A stretch of 59,185 nucleotides of DNA from Solirubrobacter phytolaccae (GCF_027587195.1 NZ_JAPDDP010000046.1:1-59185), one strand, 5' to 3'. Positions 34,260-43,081 are shown, counted from the first letter of the stretch. Program-made: numbers and translations. The notes: generated by a model from the sequence alone, not told the origin.

Positions 34260-36004
34260 GGCGGGCTCTCGCCCTCACGCTGGTCCTGCTCGCGGGGCTG
34301 ATCGCGCCGGCTTCGGCGCTCGCCCACGCGACGCTGCAGTCGACCGTCCCGGAGCGCGGCCAGAAGCTGGACGCCGTCCCGCCGGAGGTCGTCTTCATCT
34401 TCGACGAGTCCGTCGAGGCGAGCTTCGGCGCGCTGCGCGTCTTCGACGCGAGCGGCAAGGAGGTCCAGACGGGCGAGGCCTTCCACCCGAACAACCGCGG
34501 CGAGCAGATCGCCATCAAGCTCAAACCCGGCCTCGGCGACGGCACCTACACCGCGACCTACCGCGTCGTCAGCGCCGACGGCCACCCGATCTCGTCCGGC
34601 TTCGTGTTCACCGTCGGCGAAGGCGCGGCCCCGTCGGCGACGCTCGACGAGCTGCTCGGCTCCGGTACGTCCGCCCCGGTCACCAACACGGCGCTCGCCG
34701 TCGCGCGTGGCCTGCAGTACACGGCGATCGCGCTCGGCCTCGGCACCCTGATCTTCTTCCTCTTCTGCTGGCGCCCGGCGCGCCGCGAGTCGCGCCCGTT
34801 CACCGCCCGTCTGGAGCGGATCCTCCTGGCCGCCGCGCTCACGGGCCTGGTGTCCGCGCTGCTGGCCGTGATCCTGCAGGGGGCGATCGGCTCCGGCGAG
34901 TCGTTCTGGAATGCCGCGCGGCCGGACGTCTTCACCGAGGTCCTCGGCACCCGCTTCGGCCGGGCCTGGGGCATCGGCGCCGCTGTCTGGCTGGTCGTGC
35001 TCGTGGTGCTGCTGGCCTTGCGCCCCCTGCGCGACCTGCCGGCCCAGCACGAGACGGGAGAGCGAGCCCTCCAGGCGAGTTCTCCCAACGACCCGAGCCG
35101 CAAGGCGAGGGTCGTCGCGCTCGCGGTGCCCCTGTTCGCGATCACGTTGCTGCCGTCGCTCGGCGGTCACACGAGCGTGCAGAAGCCCGTCGCGGTCCTG
35201 ATGCCGATGAACGTCCTGCACGTGCTGGCGATGGCGGCGTGGCTCGGCGGCGTCGCCGTGCTCGTGCTCGCGCTGCGCGCGGCCACCGCGGGCGTCGAGC
35301 CCGAGGAGCGCACGCCGCTGCTTGCGACCGTCGTCGGCCGCTTCTCGACGCTCGCCGGCCCCGCGCTCGCGGTGCTGCTCATCTCCGGCTCGGTCCAGGG
35401 CATCATCGAGGTCGGCCGCTTCGGTGCGCTGCTGGACACGCCGTTCGGCCGCTCCGTGCTGATCAAGATCGTGATCGCGCTGGCGATCATCGCCCTGGGC
35501 GCGTACAACCGGCAGAAGCTCGTGCCGGCGCTCAAGCGGTTGACCGGCTCACCGGGCAAGACGGGCGTGCTGCTGCGTCGGATACTGGTCGTCGAGCTCG
35601 CGCTCGGCGTGATCGCGCTCGGCGCCACGGGCGCGCTGTCGAGCTACGCGCCGTCCACCGCGCAGTCGGCGGGGCCGTTCTCGACCACCGTCAACGTCGG
35701 CCCGGCCCGCGTCGAGGTCACCGTCGACCCCGCGCGCGTCGGCCCCAACGAGACGCACGTCTACCTCTTCGACCGCAAGTCCGGCGCGCCCTACGAGGCC
35801 GCCAAGGAGCTGCGGCTGACGGCCGAGATGCCGTCCAAGAACATCGCCAAGATCACGCTGGAGCCGAACGTCGCCGGCCCGGGCCACTACGTCGTGAACG
35901 CGGCGAGCCTCGGCGTGGCGGGCGACTGGACGATGGAGATGACCGTGCGGATCTCCGACTTCGACGAGTACACGTCGAAGTTCGAGGTGCCGATCGACGG
36001 TTAG
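34253..36004 (+). CDS. CopC-CopD fusion (YcnJ-like) copper import protein
   Basis: 583 residues. After a signal peptide, a CopC domain begins with AHATLQSTVPERG and ends with VVSADGHPISSG (about 24-122). A CopD part with eight or so membrane helices follows (about 145-465), including GGHTSVQ and NVLHVLAMAAWLGG, which carry conserved His residues. The last 120 residues form an extracytoplasmic beta domain (PARVGPNETHVYLFD) like YtkA-type modules. Likely role: copper uptake to supply secreted or membrane cuproenzymes such as the oxidase. GTG at 34253 and GTG at 34256 are both possible starts. The end overlaps a small minus-strand gene by 4 nt. Confidence 0.9.
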   Translation: MVRRALALTLVLLAGLIAPASALAHATLQSTVPERGQKLDAVPPEVVFIFDESVEASFGALRVFDASGKEVQTGEAFHPNNRGEQIAIKLKPGLGDGTYTATYRVVSADGHPISSGFVFTVGEGAAPSATLDELLGSGTSAPVTNTALAVARGLQYTAIALGLGTLIFFLFCWRPARRESRPFTARLERILLAAALTGLVSALLAVILQGAIGSGESFWNAARPDVFTEVLGTRFGRAWGIGAAVWLVVLVVLLALRPLRDLPAQHETGERALQASSPNDPSRKARVVALAVPLFAITLLPSLGGHTSVQKPVAVLMPMNVLHVLAMAAWLGGVAVLVLALRAATAGVEPEERTPLLATVVGRFSTLAGPALAVLLISGSVQGIIEVGRFGALLDTPFGRSVLIKIVIALAIIALGAYNRQKLVPALKRLTGSPGKTGVLLRRILVVELALGVIALGATGALSSYAPSTAQSAGPFSTTVNVGPARVEVTVDPARVGPNETHVYLFDRKSGAPYEAAKELRLTAEMPSKNIAKITLEPNVAGPGHYVVNAASLGVAGDWTMEMTVRISDFDEYTSKFEVPIDG

Positions 36005-36219
36005 CGCATCGTTCGGCGCAGCAGCACGAAGCAGATCGCGGCGATCACGAGCGCGATGACGGAGAGGAAGCCGACCTCGAGCACGCCGACGATCGAGAGC
36101 AGGAGCCCGATCGCACCGACGAGGCCGAACCCGCCGGTCGCGAGCACGAGTTGGTACGCGCGGTCGGCGCGCTGCTTGCGGGAGGGGCGGGAGCCGCCGC
36201 GGCGTTCGAGATCACTCAT
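36001..36219 (-). CDS. Small two-helix membrane protein
   Basis: 72 residues: a basic cytosolic start (ERRGGSRPSRKQRAD), then two hydrophobic helices (about 25-45 and 48-67), ending with RRTMR. No family recognised. ATG 36219 was preferred over an in-frame GTG at 36237. It is divergent from the GAF-PP2C gene by 39 nt. Confidence 0.65.
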   Translation of the reverse strand: MSDLERRGGSRPSRKQRADRAYQLVLATGGFGLVGAIGLLLSIVGVLEVGFLSVIALVIAAICFVLLRRTMR

Positions 36220-36244
36220 CGCCGTTAAGGATGCCACGGGTCAA

Positions 36245-36250
36245 TACGAT
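36245..36250 (+). promoter_or_regulatory. -10 box TACGAT, leaderless PP2C gene
   Basis: TACGAT, 8 nt, then ATG at 36259, with no ribosome-binding sequence. Confidence 0.55.
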
Positions 36251-36258
36251 CCCGCCCG

Positions 36259-38250
36259 ATGAGCGACCCGCTCCGGTCTCTCGCCGACGCTGCGCGCGCC
36301 GTCACGGCCGCCGCGACCGACGAGGACGTGCTGAACATCGTCGCGGCCGCTGCGCGTGATGTGATCGGCGCGCGCCAGGCCGCAGCCCGCCGTGGACCCA
36401 ACGGCGCGCCGCACGGCCCGCGGCTCGTCGCGCCGCTCGTCGCCCGTGACGGCTCCAGCCTCGGGCTGCTGGAGCTGTGGGACAAGGACGGCGCGTTCAC
36501 GCGCGACGACGAGGCGATCGTGTCCGCGCTCGCACAGATGGCGGCCAACGCGATCGAGACGCTCGAGCTGCTCAACCGCGAGCACGCCGCGCGCGTGGAG
36601 GCCGAGGAGACCGGCCGCCGGCTGCTGCTCGAGAAGCAGCGCGCGGAGGCGCTGCACCGCGTCGGGCAGGCGATCTCGCGCCGGCTGGAGCTGCAGGAGA
36701 TCGTCCAGCTCGCCACGGACGCGGCTCGCGAGCTGACCCCGGCGCAGTTCGGCGCGTTCTTCTACAACGTGATCTCCGACGCCGGCGAGGCGTACATGCT
36801 CTACACGCTCTCGGGCGTCGAGCGCAGCGCGTTCGAGCGCTTCCCGATGCCGCGCAACACCGACATCTTCGCGCCGACGTTCAACGGCGAGGGCGTCGTC
36901 CGGCTCGATGACGTGCTCGCCGACCCGCGCTACGGCCACAGCGCGCCGTACCACGGCATGCCCGAGGGCCATCTGCCCGTGCGCAGCTACCTCGCAGTGC
37001 CCGTGCTCACGAGCGACGGCGAGGTCGTCGGCGGGCTCTTCTTCGGCCATCCGGAGCCGGGCATGTTCAGCGCCGAGGACGAGCACATGGTCGCGGGGAT
37101 CGCGGCGCAGTCGGCGATCGCGATCGAGAACGCCCGCCTCTACCAGGAGCGCACGCGCACGGCCCAGACGCTGCAGCGTGCCCTGCTCCCGCCGCACCTG
37201 CCGACGATCGAAGGGCTGGAGCTGGCCGCGACGTACCGCGCCGCGGGCGAGGGCAACGAGGTCGGCGGCGACTTCTACGACGTGTTCGGGCAGAGCGACG
37301 GGAGCTTCGCGCTGGTCGTCGGCGACGTCTGCGGCAAGGGCCCGCAAGCCGCGGCCGTCACCGCGCTCGCCCGCTACACGCTGCGCGCGCACGCCGTCGC
37401 CGGCCTGCGCCCGAGCTACCAGCTCGTCCGCCTGAACGACGCGCTGCTGCGCCAGCAGGCGCCGGGGTTCGTGACCGCCGCGCTCGCGCGCATCGACCTC
37501 ACCCCCGCGGGCGTTCATCTGGAGCTCGCGACCGCCGGTCACCCGCTCCCGATCCTCGCCCGCGCCGACGGCACCGCGACGCCGATCGGGGACGTCGGCA
37601 CCCCGCTGGGGATCATCGAGCGCCCGGAGCTGCCGGAGGTCGCGCTGGCGCTCGAGCCCGGCGACCTGCTCGTCTTCTACACCGACGGCGTCAGCGAGGC
37701 CGCCGCGCCGCGCCTCATCCTGAGCGAGGACGACCTCGCCCGGCTCGTGGCCGAGAAGGCCGCCGAGGGGCCGCGCGCGGTGGTCGAGCACCTCGAGCGC
37801 ACGGCGGTCGCCAACGCCGGCGGCAACCCGCGCGACGACATCGCCTGCCTGGCGCTGCGGGTCGCCGCGCCGCTGCGCGTCTCGCAGCGCTTCGCCGCCG
37901 CCCCGCGGGCCGCGCACGACGTCGCGGACGCGCTCGCCCCGATCGCCGCGGAGCTCGGCGAGCGGCTCGCGATGGACGTCCGGCTGCTCGTGACCGAGCT
38001 CGTCGCCAACGCCGTCCGCCACACGGGCGTCGAGGGCGGGACGGTGGCGATCGAGGTGCGGATCGCGCCGCGCACGGTGCAGCTGAGCGTCTACGACGAC
38101 GGCCCCGGGTTCGAGCTGCCCGAGCGCCCGATCGCGAACCCCGAGGGCCCCGGAGGCTGGGGCCTGTACCTCGTCGACCAGTGCGCGGCCCGCTGGGGCA
38201 CCGAGCGCACCGACCGCCACCGTGTGTGGCTGGAGCTGGACCGTGGCTGA
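36259..38250 (+). CDS. GAF-PP2C phosphatase fused to an RsbW-like kinase domain
   Basis: 663 residues, cytosolic. A short N-terminal GAF-like part (1-105), a coiled linker with EAEETGRRLLLEKQRAEAL (about 115-135), a full GAF domain (about 140-295), an SpoIIE/RsbU-type PP2C phosphatase (about 305-530; GGDFYDVF and VGDVCGKG carry the metal-binding Asp residues, and DDIAC closes the domain), and a C-terminal HATPase of the anti-sigma kinase type (about 535-663; ELVANAVRH and DDGPGF with GGWGLYLV). Phosphatase and kinase are thus in one chain. The anti-sigma antagonist gene overlaps by 8 nt, so it is the obvious substrate. Confidence 0.9.
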   Translation: MSDPLRSLADAARAVTAAATDEDVLNIVAAAARDVIGARQAAARRGPNGAPHGPRLVAPLVARDGSSLGLLELWDKDGAFTRDDEAIVSALAQMAANAIETLELLNREHAARVEAEETGRRLLLEKQRAEALHRVGQAISRRLELQEIVQLATDAARELTPAQFGAFFYNVISDAGEAYMLYTLSGVERSAFERFPMPRNTDIFAPTFNGEGVVRLDDVLADPRYGHSAPYHGMPEGHLPVRSYLAVPVLTSDGEVVGGLFFGHPEPGMFSAEDEHMVAGIAAQSAIAIENARLYQERTRTAQTLQRALLPPHLPTIEGLELAATYRAAGEGNEVGGDFYDVFGQSDGSFALVVGDVCGKGPQAAAVTALARYTLRAHAVAGLRPSYQLVRLNDALLRQQAPGFVTAALARIDLTPAGVHLELATAGHPLPILARADGTATPIGDVGTPLGIIERPELPEVALALEPGDLLVFYTDGVSEAAAPRLILSEDDLARLVAEKAAEGPRAVVEHLERTAVANAGGNPRDDIACLALRVAAPLRVSQRFAAAPRAAHDVADALAPIAAELGERLAMDVRLLVTELVANAVRHTGVEGGTVAIEVRIAPRTVQLSVYDDGPGFELPERPIANPEGPGGWGLYLVDQCAARWGTERTDRHRVWLELDRG

Positions 38251-38581
38251 GATCATCACCGAGCCGCTCGGGCCGGGCACCGCCGTCGTCGCCGTCGACG
38301 GCGAGGTCACGTTCTCCAACGTCGCCGCGCTCGACCACCAGATCACGGTCGCGCTCGCGGAGGCGACCAACCTCGTCGTCGACCTCACGGCCGTGACGTT
38401 CATCGACTCGTCCGGCCTCTCGACGCTGCTGACCGCGTCGGCGCGGGCGCGCGAGGGCGGCGGCACGGTGGCGCTCGTGGTGGCGCAGGACGAGCCGCCG
38501 TCGATCTTCCGCTTCCGCGGCGTGGACCGGCTGCTCGCGCTCTACCCGAGCCGCGAGGCGGCGCTGGCCGCTTTGTCCTGA
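38243..38581 (+). CDS. STAS-domain anti-sigma factor antagonist
   Basis: 112 residues, a single STAS domain: VVAVDGEVTFSNVAAL at the start and the phosphorylation loop FIDSSGLSTLL, in which the first Ser of DSSG is the usual target. It should be phosphorylated by the kinase domain and dephosphorylated by the PP2C domain of the upstream protein, switching partners in the RsbV manner. GTG at 38243 overlaps the upstream stop. No cognate sigma factor is next to it; the target may be elsewhere or not a sigma factor. Confidence 0.9.
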   Translation: MAEIITEPLGPGTAVVAVDGEVTFSNVAALDHQITVALAEATNLVVDLTAVTFIDSSGLSTLLTASARAREGGGTVALVVAQDEPPSIFRFRGVDRLLALYPSREAALAALS

Positions 38582-38651
38582 CGCGGCGCGCACATCTTGG
38601 CCCGCGGTCCACACGCGAGCGCGGCGGGGCCGGGCAACCTGTCGGCCACGA

Positions 38652-39986
38652 GTGCAGATCGGTCTCGTCCTCCCCGGTGGTGGGGCGCGCGGTGCGTATG
38701 AAGCCGGCGCCCTCTCGATCCTGGTCCCCGCGCTCGAGCAGCGCGGGGAGCGGGTCGAGATCGTGTGCGGGACGAGCGTCGGCTCGATCAACGCCGCGGT
38801 CGTGGCGGCGGTCGCCTCGCTTCCGGCGCGCGAGCAGGCGCTGACGTTCCTCGAGCACTGGCGGTCGGTGCGCAAGGGGTCGGTGATCCGGCCGGTGATC
38901 GGCGTCGGGACGGGGCTCGGCCTCGCCCGGCTGGCGGGTGAGCTGCTCGAGCTGCCGGGCATGCGGGCGGCGTCCTTGCTCGATCCGTCGCCGCTCGCGC
39001 GGAGCCTTGAGGGCTGGATCGACTGGGACGCGCTGCACGCGAACGTCGCCGGGCGCGTGATCCACGCGGTGTGCGTGATGGCGACGTCGGTCGAGCGCGG
39101 CGTGCCCGTCGGGTTCGTGGAGAGCGCGGCCAAGCCGCCGCGCAGCGACCGCGAGATCGAGTACGTGCACACGCGGCTCGAGGGCCAGCACGTGCGCGCC
39201 TCGGCCGCGATCCCGCTGCTGTTCCCGCCCGTCGAGGTGACGGCGCCGCTCGGGGCCGCGGGCCACTACGTGGACGGCGCGACGCGGCTGAACGCGCCGA
39301 TCTCGCCCGCGCTGGCGTTGGGCGCGGAGCGCGTGATCGTGGTCGGGTACGAGCCCTTCGCGGGCGCACGTGCGCCGGCCGCTACGCCGCGCACCACCGG
39401 CGACGGCTCGGGCCGCGCCGCCGTCTCGCCCCACGCGCCCGCGTTCTCCCCACCGCGGTTGGCGGACGTCGCCGCGAACGCGCTCGACGGGCTGCTGCTC
39501 GACCAGGTCGCGCACGACGTGCGGCGGATGCTCGCGGTCAACGCGTTCTTCGCCGAGCACCCGTCCACGGGCACCTCGCGCGCCGCCCGTGCGTACCGCG
39601 AGGCGCAGGGCCGGCCGCCGTACCGGCGGATCTCCTACGCGCTCGTCGCCCCGACGCGGCGGGGCGAGATCGGCGCGCTGGCCGAGGCCGTGTTCCGCGA
39701 GCGCTACGGCGGGCTGCGCGGGCTCCGGTCACCCGACTTCGCGCTGCTCTCGCGCCTGCTCGGCGGTGGCGGGGCGGCCGCGCGCGGCGAGCTGCTGTCG
39801 TTCATCTTCTTCGACGAGGTGTTCATCGAGCGGCTGCTCGAGCTCGGCCGGCGCGACGCGCGGCGCTGGCTGGAGGAGCACCCGGGCTTCTGGTCGTCCG
39901 ACGCGGGCGCGGTGGGCTTCGAGGCGCCCGAGGTGTCTTCCGACGCGGTCGCGCTCGACGAGTTCCGGGCGCGGCGGCGCCACTAG
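38652..39986 (+). CDS. Patatin-like phospholipase
   Basis: 444 residues. The catalytic dyad is visible: oxyanion loop GGGARGAYEAG near residue 9, nucleophile elbow GTSVGS near 40, and the Asp in YVDGA near 205. It should hydrolyse acyl esters of membrane lipids or other lipids; there is no signal peptide. The C-terminal 180 residues (VRRMLAVNAFF, LLSFIFFDEVFIERLLELGRRDARRWL) form the helical region usual for bacterial patatins with this start. GTG 38652 was chosen because the oxyanion loop begins within ten residues, as in the family. The stop overlaps the anti-sigma gene by 4 nt (CTAG). Confidence 0.85.
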   Translation: MQIGLVLPGGGARGAYEAGALSILVPALEQRGERVEIVCGTSVGSINAAVVAAVASLPAREQALTFLEHWRSVRKGSVIRPVIGVGTGLGLARLAGELLELPGMRAASLLDPSPLARSLEGWIDWDALHANVAGRVIHAVCVMATSVERGVPVGFVESAAKPPRSDREIEYVHTRLEGQHVRASAAIPLLFPPVEVTAPLGAAGHYVDGATRLNAPISPALALGAERVIVVGYEPFAGARAPAATPRTTGDGSGRAAVSPHAPAFSPPRLADVAANALDGLLLDQVAHDVRRMLAVNAFFAEHPSTGTSRAARAYREAQGRPPYRRISYALVAPTRRGEIGALAEAVFRERYGGLRGLRSPDFALLSRLLGGGGAAARGELLSFIFFDEVFIERLLELGRRDARRWLEEHPGFWSSDAGAVGFEAPEVSSDAVALDEFRARRRH

Positions 39987-40633
39987 GTGCTGGGGCCGCG
40001 CAGCACGGAGACGCCCGAGTGGCCGGGGTCGCCGTCGCCGGCCTCGAGGGAGACGTCGAAGTAGCGGAACGCGCCGGGGTCGACCGGGAGCGGAAGCCGG
40101 AGCGTGGCCGTGCCGTCCTTGTCGACCCGGAACGAGCCGAGCCCGACCAGCTGCTGCTGCTCGCCGAGCAGCCAGAGCTCGTAGAACTCGCCGTCGCCGG
40201 TCGGCCTGAGGCCGTTCACGCGGACCGTGACGCGATCGCTGCCGACGCCGACGCGCCCCGTGGCCGTCGGGTCCAGTCCGCCCACCGGGGCAAGCGCGAG
40301 CGGCGTGCTCGGCTCCGGGTCACGGTCCAGCAGCACGCCGAGGCCGACGCCTCCGGCGAGCAGGGCGAGCGCGCACAGCGCCGCGACCGCCGGTCGCAGC
40401 ACGAGTCGACGGGCGCGCCGCGGGGCCGACGGCTCCGGCATCCCCGGGAGCCGGAGCGGCGGCGGAGCAGCCGCGTCCCAGCCGTCGGCGGGCAGGTGCT
40501 CGAGCCGGGTGACGACCGGTCGCAGCGCGTCCACCTCGGCCCGCAACGCGGTGTCGGTGGCCAGCGCCCGCTCGAAGTCGGCGGCCCGCTCGGGGTCCAT
40601 CTCGCCCAGGAGGTAGTCGGTCGCGTCGCTCAC
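39983..40633 (-). CDS. RskA-like anti-sigma factor
   Basis: 216 residues. The N-terminal part (about 1-55: DYLLGEMDPERAADFERAL) is the anti-sigma binding domain in the cytosol, without zinc-finger His/Cys ligands; one membrane helix lies at about 80-103; the outer part has ELWLLGEQQQLVGLGSF and a beta domain like anti-sigma-K factors. It should hold the sigma factor encoded just upstream. GTGA overlap with the sigma gene indicates coupled translation. Release probably needs proteolysis, as known for RskA. Confidence 0.85.
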   Translation of the reverse strand: MSDATDYLLGEMDPERAADFERALATDTALRAEVDALRPVVTRLEHLPADGWDAAAPPPLRLPGMPEPSAPRRARRLVLRPAVAALCALALLAGGVGLGVLLDRDPEPSTPLALAPVGGLDPTATGRVGVGSDRVTVRVNGLRPTGDGEFYELWLLGEQQQLVGLGSFRVDKDGTATLRLPLPVDPGAFRYFDVSLEAGDGDPGHSGVSVLRGPST

Positions 40634-41187
40634 GACCCGCCCTCCAGGAGCTCACGCATGTGGCGCAGCGCGCGCGTCATCCGCGTCTTGACCGTCCCGA
40701 GCGGCATGCCCGTCGCCTCCGCGATCTCCGTCTGGCTCTGCTCGAGGTAGAAGCGCCGCCGGAGCAGCTCGGCCTCTTCCGGCGGCAGCTGGTCGAGCAC
40801 GCCGACGAGCCGCCACTGCTCGAGCAGCTCGTCGATCCGGGTGGCTTCCGCTCCGTCCGCGAGCGTGACCGTGGCCGCGGGATCACGGGGTTCGGGAACG
40901 CGGCGGCGGAGATGGTCGACGGCACGGCTGCGGGCGATCGTGAGCAGCCAGGCGACGAGGTTCCCTCGTGAAGGGTCAAAGCGATCTCCGTGCTGCCAGG
41001 CCTCGAGGAACACCTGCTGCTGGACGTCCTCAGCGGCCGCGCGGTCGTCGAGCAGGCGCAGCAGGAAGCCGAACGTCGTGCGGCCGTGCAGCGCGTACAG
41101 CTCGCGGACGGCCGCGGGATCGCGGCGCGCAAGGCGCTCGATGAGTCGCCGTTCTGCCCGGTCTTCGAAGGCCACGCGGACCCGCAT
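40630..41187 (-). CDS. SigK-like ECF sigma factor
   Basis: 185 residues. Region 2: ALHGRTTFGFLLRLLDDRAAAEDVQQQVFLEAW and the region 2.4-like WLLTIARSRAVDHLRRR; region 4: LPPEEAELLRRRFYLEQSQTEIAEATGMPLGTVKTRMTRAL in general terms, with the helix-turn-helix QTEIAEATGMPLGTVKTR. It pairs with the anti-sigma gene downstream. The start at 41187 gives a normal N-terminus for the family; further upstream the frame has no sigma-like sequence. A nested inverted repeat lies between it and the divergent secreted-protein gene. Confidence 0.85.
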   Translation of the reverse strand: MRVRVAFEDRAERRLIERLARRDPAAVRELYALHGRTTFGFLLRLLDDRAAAEDVQQQVFLEAWQHGDRFDPSRGNLVAWLLTIARSRAVDHLRRRVPEPRDPAATVTLADGAEATRIDELLEQWRLVGVLDQLPPEEAELLRRRFYLEQSQTEIAEATGMPLGTVKTRMTRALRHMRELLEGGS

Positions 41188-41202
41188 GTTGCCATGCCCG
41201 TT

Positions 41203-41262
41203 CCTACGTGGCGCATCGGCACCCGGTTGTGCCGAATCCGAACCTGGCGCACCACACGTAGG
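41203..41262. promoter_or_regulatory. Nested inverted repeats in the sigma/secreted-protein divergent gap
   Basis: Outer CCTACGTG (41203-41210) with CACGTAGG (41255-41262); next GCGC (41211-41214) with GCGC (41247-41250); inner TCGGCAC (41216-41222) with GTGCCGA (41229-41235) around CCGGTT. It sits in the 112-bp gap between divergent starts at 41187 and 41300. It may be an operator or a structured 5' leader. Confidence 0.55.
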
Positions 41263-41299
41263 GCCGGTCACAGACGTCAAACGACCCTCGGAGGAGTCC

Positions 41300-42295
41300 T
41301 TGACCAGAAACCTCGTCGCCGCGGCCACGGCGCTATCGCTGCTGGCCGCAGCGCCCGCTGCGCATGCGCAAAACCCGCTTGCGTCGGGCACCACCACCCT
41401 GAAGCTGGACCGGGGCATCGCCCGTGTCCTGGCCGACAACGGGGTGCGCGTCGCTCCCGTCAAGCCGGCCCGCGGTGGGGTCTCGTTCCCCATCACCGGC
41501 GGCTCGCTCGACGGCGCCCGCGGCACGATCGAGCACTCCGGCGGCCTGCGCTTCTCGGCCGGCGGCAAGTCCCTCACCGCCCGCTCGTTCACCGTCAAGT
41601 TGGCGCGGCAGGCCACGCTCACGGCCCGCGTCGGCAGCGCCCGCGTGACGCTGCTCGAGCTGGACACGAGCAAGGCCCGCGTGACCCGCGCGGGGCTCGA
41701 CACGCGCATCTCCCGCGTGCGCGTCGCGCTGACCGGGGCGGCCGCGAAGGCCTTGAACGCCACCTTCAGCACCCACCTGTTCCGTGCCGGGCTGGAGCTG
41801 GGCAGCGTGACCGTGCGCGCCACGCCCGAGTCCGTCGCGTTGGCGTCGGGCACGACGTCGGTGACGCTCGCCGCGGGCGCCGGAGCCGCGCTGCAGAGCC
41901 TCGGCATCGCCGCGGCGCCGATCGGCAGTGACGCGCTGGCGTTCCCGATCACCGGCGGACGCGTGGACGCGAAGACCTATGCCGGCTCGATCGAGCACTC
42001 GGGCGGCATCGCGCTCACACGCGGCGCCACACGCGTCGAGCTGACCGACTTCACCATCGGCATCGACGACACGCCGGAGCTCACCGCGCTCGTCGGCGGC
42101 GCACGCGTGCCGATCCTCACCGTCGACCTCGCCGCGCTGAAGGCCTCGGTCAAGGGCCGCCAGATCACGCTGGCCGGCGCGGCGCTCAAGCTCACCGGCG
42201 CGGCCGCCGCCGCGCTCAACCAGGCGTTCGCCACCACGGCGTTCACCGAAGGCCTGCTGCTCGGCACGGCCACCGTCCAAGCCACCGCGGAGTGA
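41300..42295 (+). CDS. Secreted tandem-repeat protein (HtaA-like architecture)
   Basis: 331 residues. TTG start with GGAGGAG at 41290-41296; Sec signal ends AHA-Q near residue 22. The mature part has two similar units of about 150 residues. Each holds SGTT(T/S)(L/V)(K/T)L at its start, then FPITGG, then IEHSGG, then a TARVGSARVTLL or TALVGGARVPIL strand. Layout and glycine pattern recall HtaA-type haem-binding domains, but the aromatic ligands are not evident, so the link is weak. The next gene encodes one more copy. It is divergent from a SigK-like sigma gene, a likely regulator. Confidence 0.7.
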   Translation: MTRNLVAAATALSLLAAAPAAHAQNPLASGTTTLKLDRGIARVLADNGVRVAPVKPARGGVSFPITGGSLDGARGTIEHSGGLRFSAGGKSLTARSFTVKLARQATLTARVGSARVTLLELDTSKARVTRAGLDTRISRVRVALTGAAAKALNATFSTHLFRAGLELGSVTVRATPESVALASGTTSVTLAAGAGAALQSLGIAAAPIGSDALAFPITGGRVDAKTYAGSIEHSGGIALTRGATRVELTDFTIGIDDTPELTALVGGARVPILTVDLAALKASVKGRQITLAGAALKLTGAAAAALNQAFATTAFTEGLLLGTATVQATAE

Positions 42296-42300
42296 TGACC

Positions 42301-42837
42301 ATGCGCAAGCTCATTGCCACCCTGGCCGCGCTGATGCTGCTCGCGCCCGCCGCCGCCGAGGCGCGGACGTACGGCGCCACCACGCTGACGCTCGACCCCG
42401 GCGCCGTCGCGGCGCTCACCGGCTTGGGCGTGACGCCGGCGCCGATCGCGCCGGCCGCGGCCACGCCGGACGGTGCGTTGGCGTTCCCGATCACCAACAA
42501 GCCGTTCGGCGCGCTGCTGTCGGGGACGATCCGCCACAGCGGCGGGATCTCGCTGACCGCCGGCGCGACCACGGTCAAGCTGGAGACGTTCTGGATCGAT
42601 CCGATGCGGCGCCAGCTCACGGCGCTCGTCGGTGGCGCCCGCGTCCCGATCCTGGCCTTGGACTTCTCACGCACGCGAGTTGGGCTCGGCGGCGGGACGC
42701 TCAGGCTCGGCCCGGTCGGCGGGTCGCTGACGGCGGTGGCCGCCGGCGCGCTCGACAGCGCGTTCGGGCTGGCGCCCGGGACGATCCCGCCGGGCCTCAA
42801 GCTCGGCGACGCCACGGTGCGCTACCGGCTTTTCTGA
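42301..42837 (+). CDS. Secreted single-repeat protein, paralog of the upstream gene
   Basis: 178 residues with a signal peptide (AEA-R near 22). It has one copy of the repeat found twice upstream: ATTLTLDPG, FPITN, IRHSGGISL, TALVGGARVPIL. So the pair is a two-plus-one repeat family. Possible starts are GTG 42292, ATG 42295 and ATG 42301; I chose 42301 because GGAG (42289-42292) is 8 nt upstream. A strong hairpin follows the stop. Confidence 0.7.
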   Translation: MRKLIATLAALMLLAPAAAEARTYGATTLTLDPGAVAALTGLGVTPAPIAPAAATPDGALAFPITNKPFGALLSGTIRHSGGISLTAGATTVKLETFWIDPMRRQLTALVGGARVPILALDFSRTRVGLGGGTLRLGPVGGSLTAVAAGALDSAFGLAPGTIPPGLKLGDATVRYRLF

Positions 42838-42846
42838 GGGGTACGG

Positions 42847-42879
42847 TCCGGCCGGGCGCAGCGCTTGCGTCCGGCCGGA
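42847..42879 (+). terminator. Hairpin terminator after the repeat-protein operon
   Basis: TCCGGCCGGGCGC (42847-42859) pairs GCGTCCGGCCGGA (42867-42879) over 13 bp with one G-T wobble and a 7-nt loop, 10 nt after the stop at 42837. The next -10 box starts 6 nt later. Confidence 0.75.
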
Positions 42880-42884
42880 TCAGC

Positions 42885-42890
42885 TAACGT
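42885..42890 (+). promoter_or_regulatory. -10 box TAACGT, leaderless small membrane protein gene
   Basis: TAACGT, 8 nt, then ATG at 42899. Confidence 0.6.
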
Positions 42891-42898
42891 CTTGGGGG

Positions 42899-43081
42899 AT
42901 GCTGCTGTTCGCCGATGAGGCCCTGGCCGTCACGCTCGTGTCGCTCGCCATCTGGGTCGTTCTCTTCCCGGTCCTGGTCCAGGGTGGAATCGCCTTCGCG
43001 ATCGTCCTCGCGCGCGGTGAGAAGCGCGAGAACGACGAGTACAAGGCGAGCCACGGCTACGGGCCTTCCGACCTGAGTTAA
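42899..43081 (+). CDS. Small single-helix membrane protein
   Basis: 60 residues. A hydrophobic span covers about residues 9-40 (LAVTLVSLAIWVVLFPVLV), then a charged tail (ARGEKRENDEYKASHGYG). No family recognised. The perfectly placed -10 box and the upstream terminator support an independent, leaderless transcript. Confidence 0.65.
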   Translation: MLLFADEALAVTLVSLAIWVVLFPVLVQGGIAFAIVLARGEKRENDEYKASHGYGPSDLS

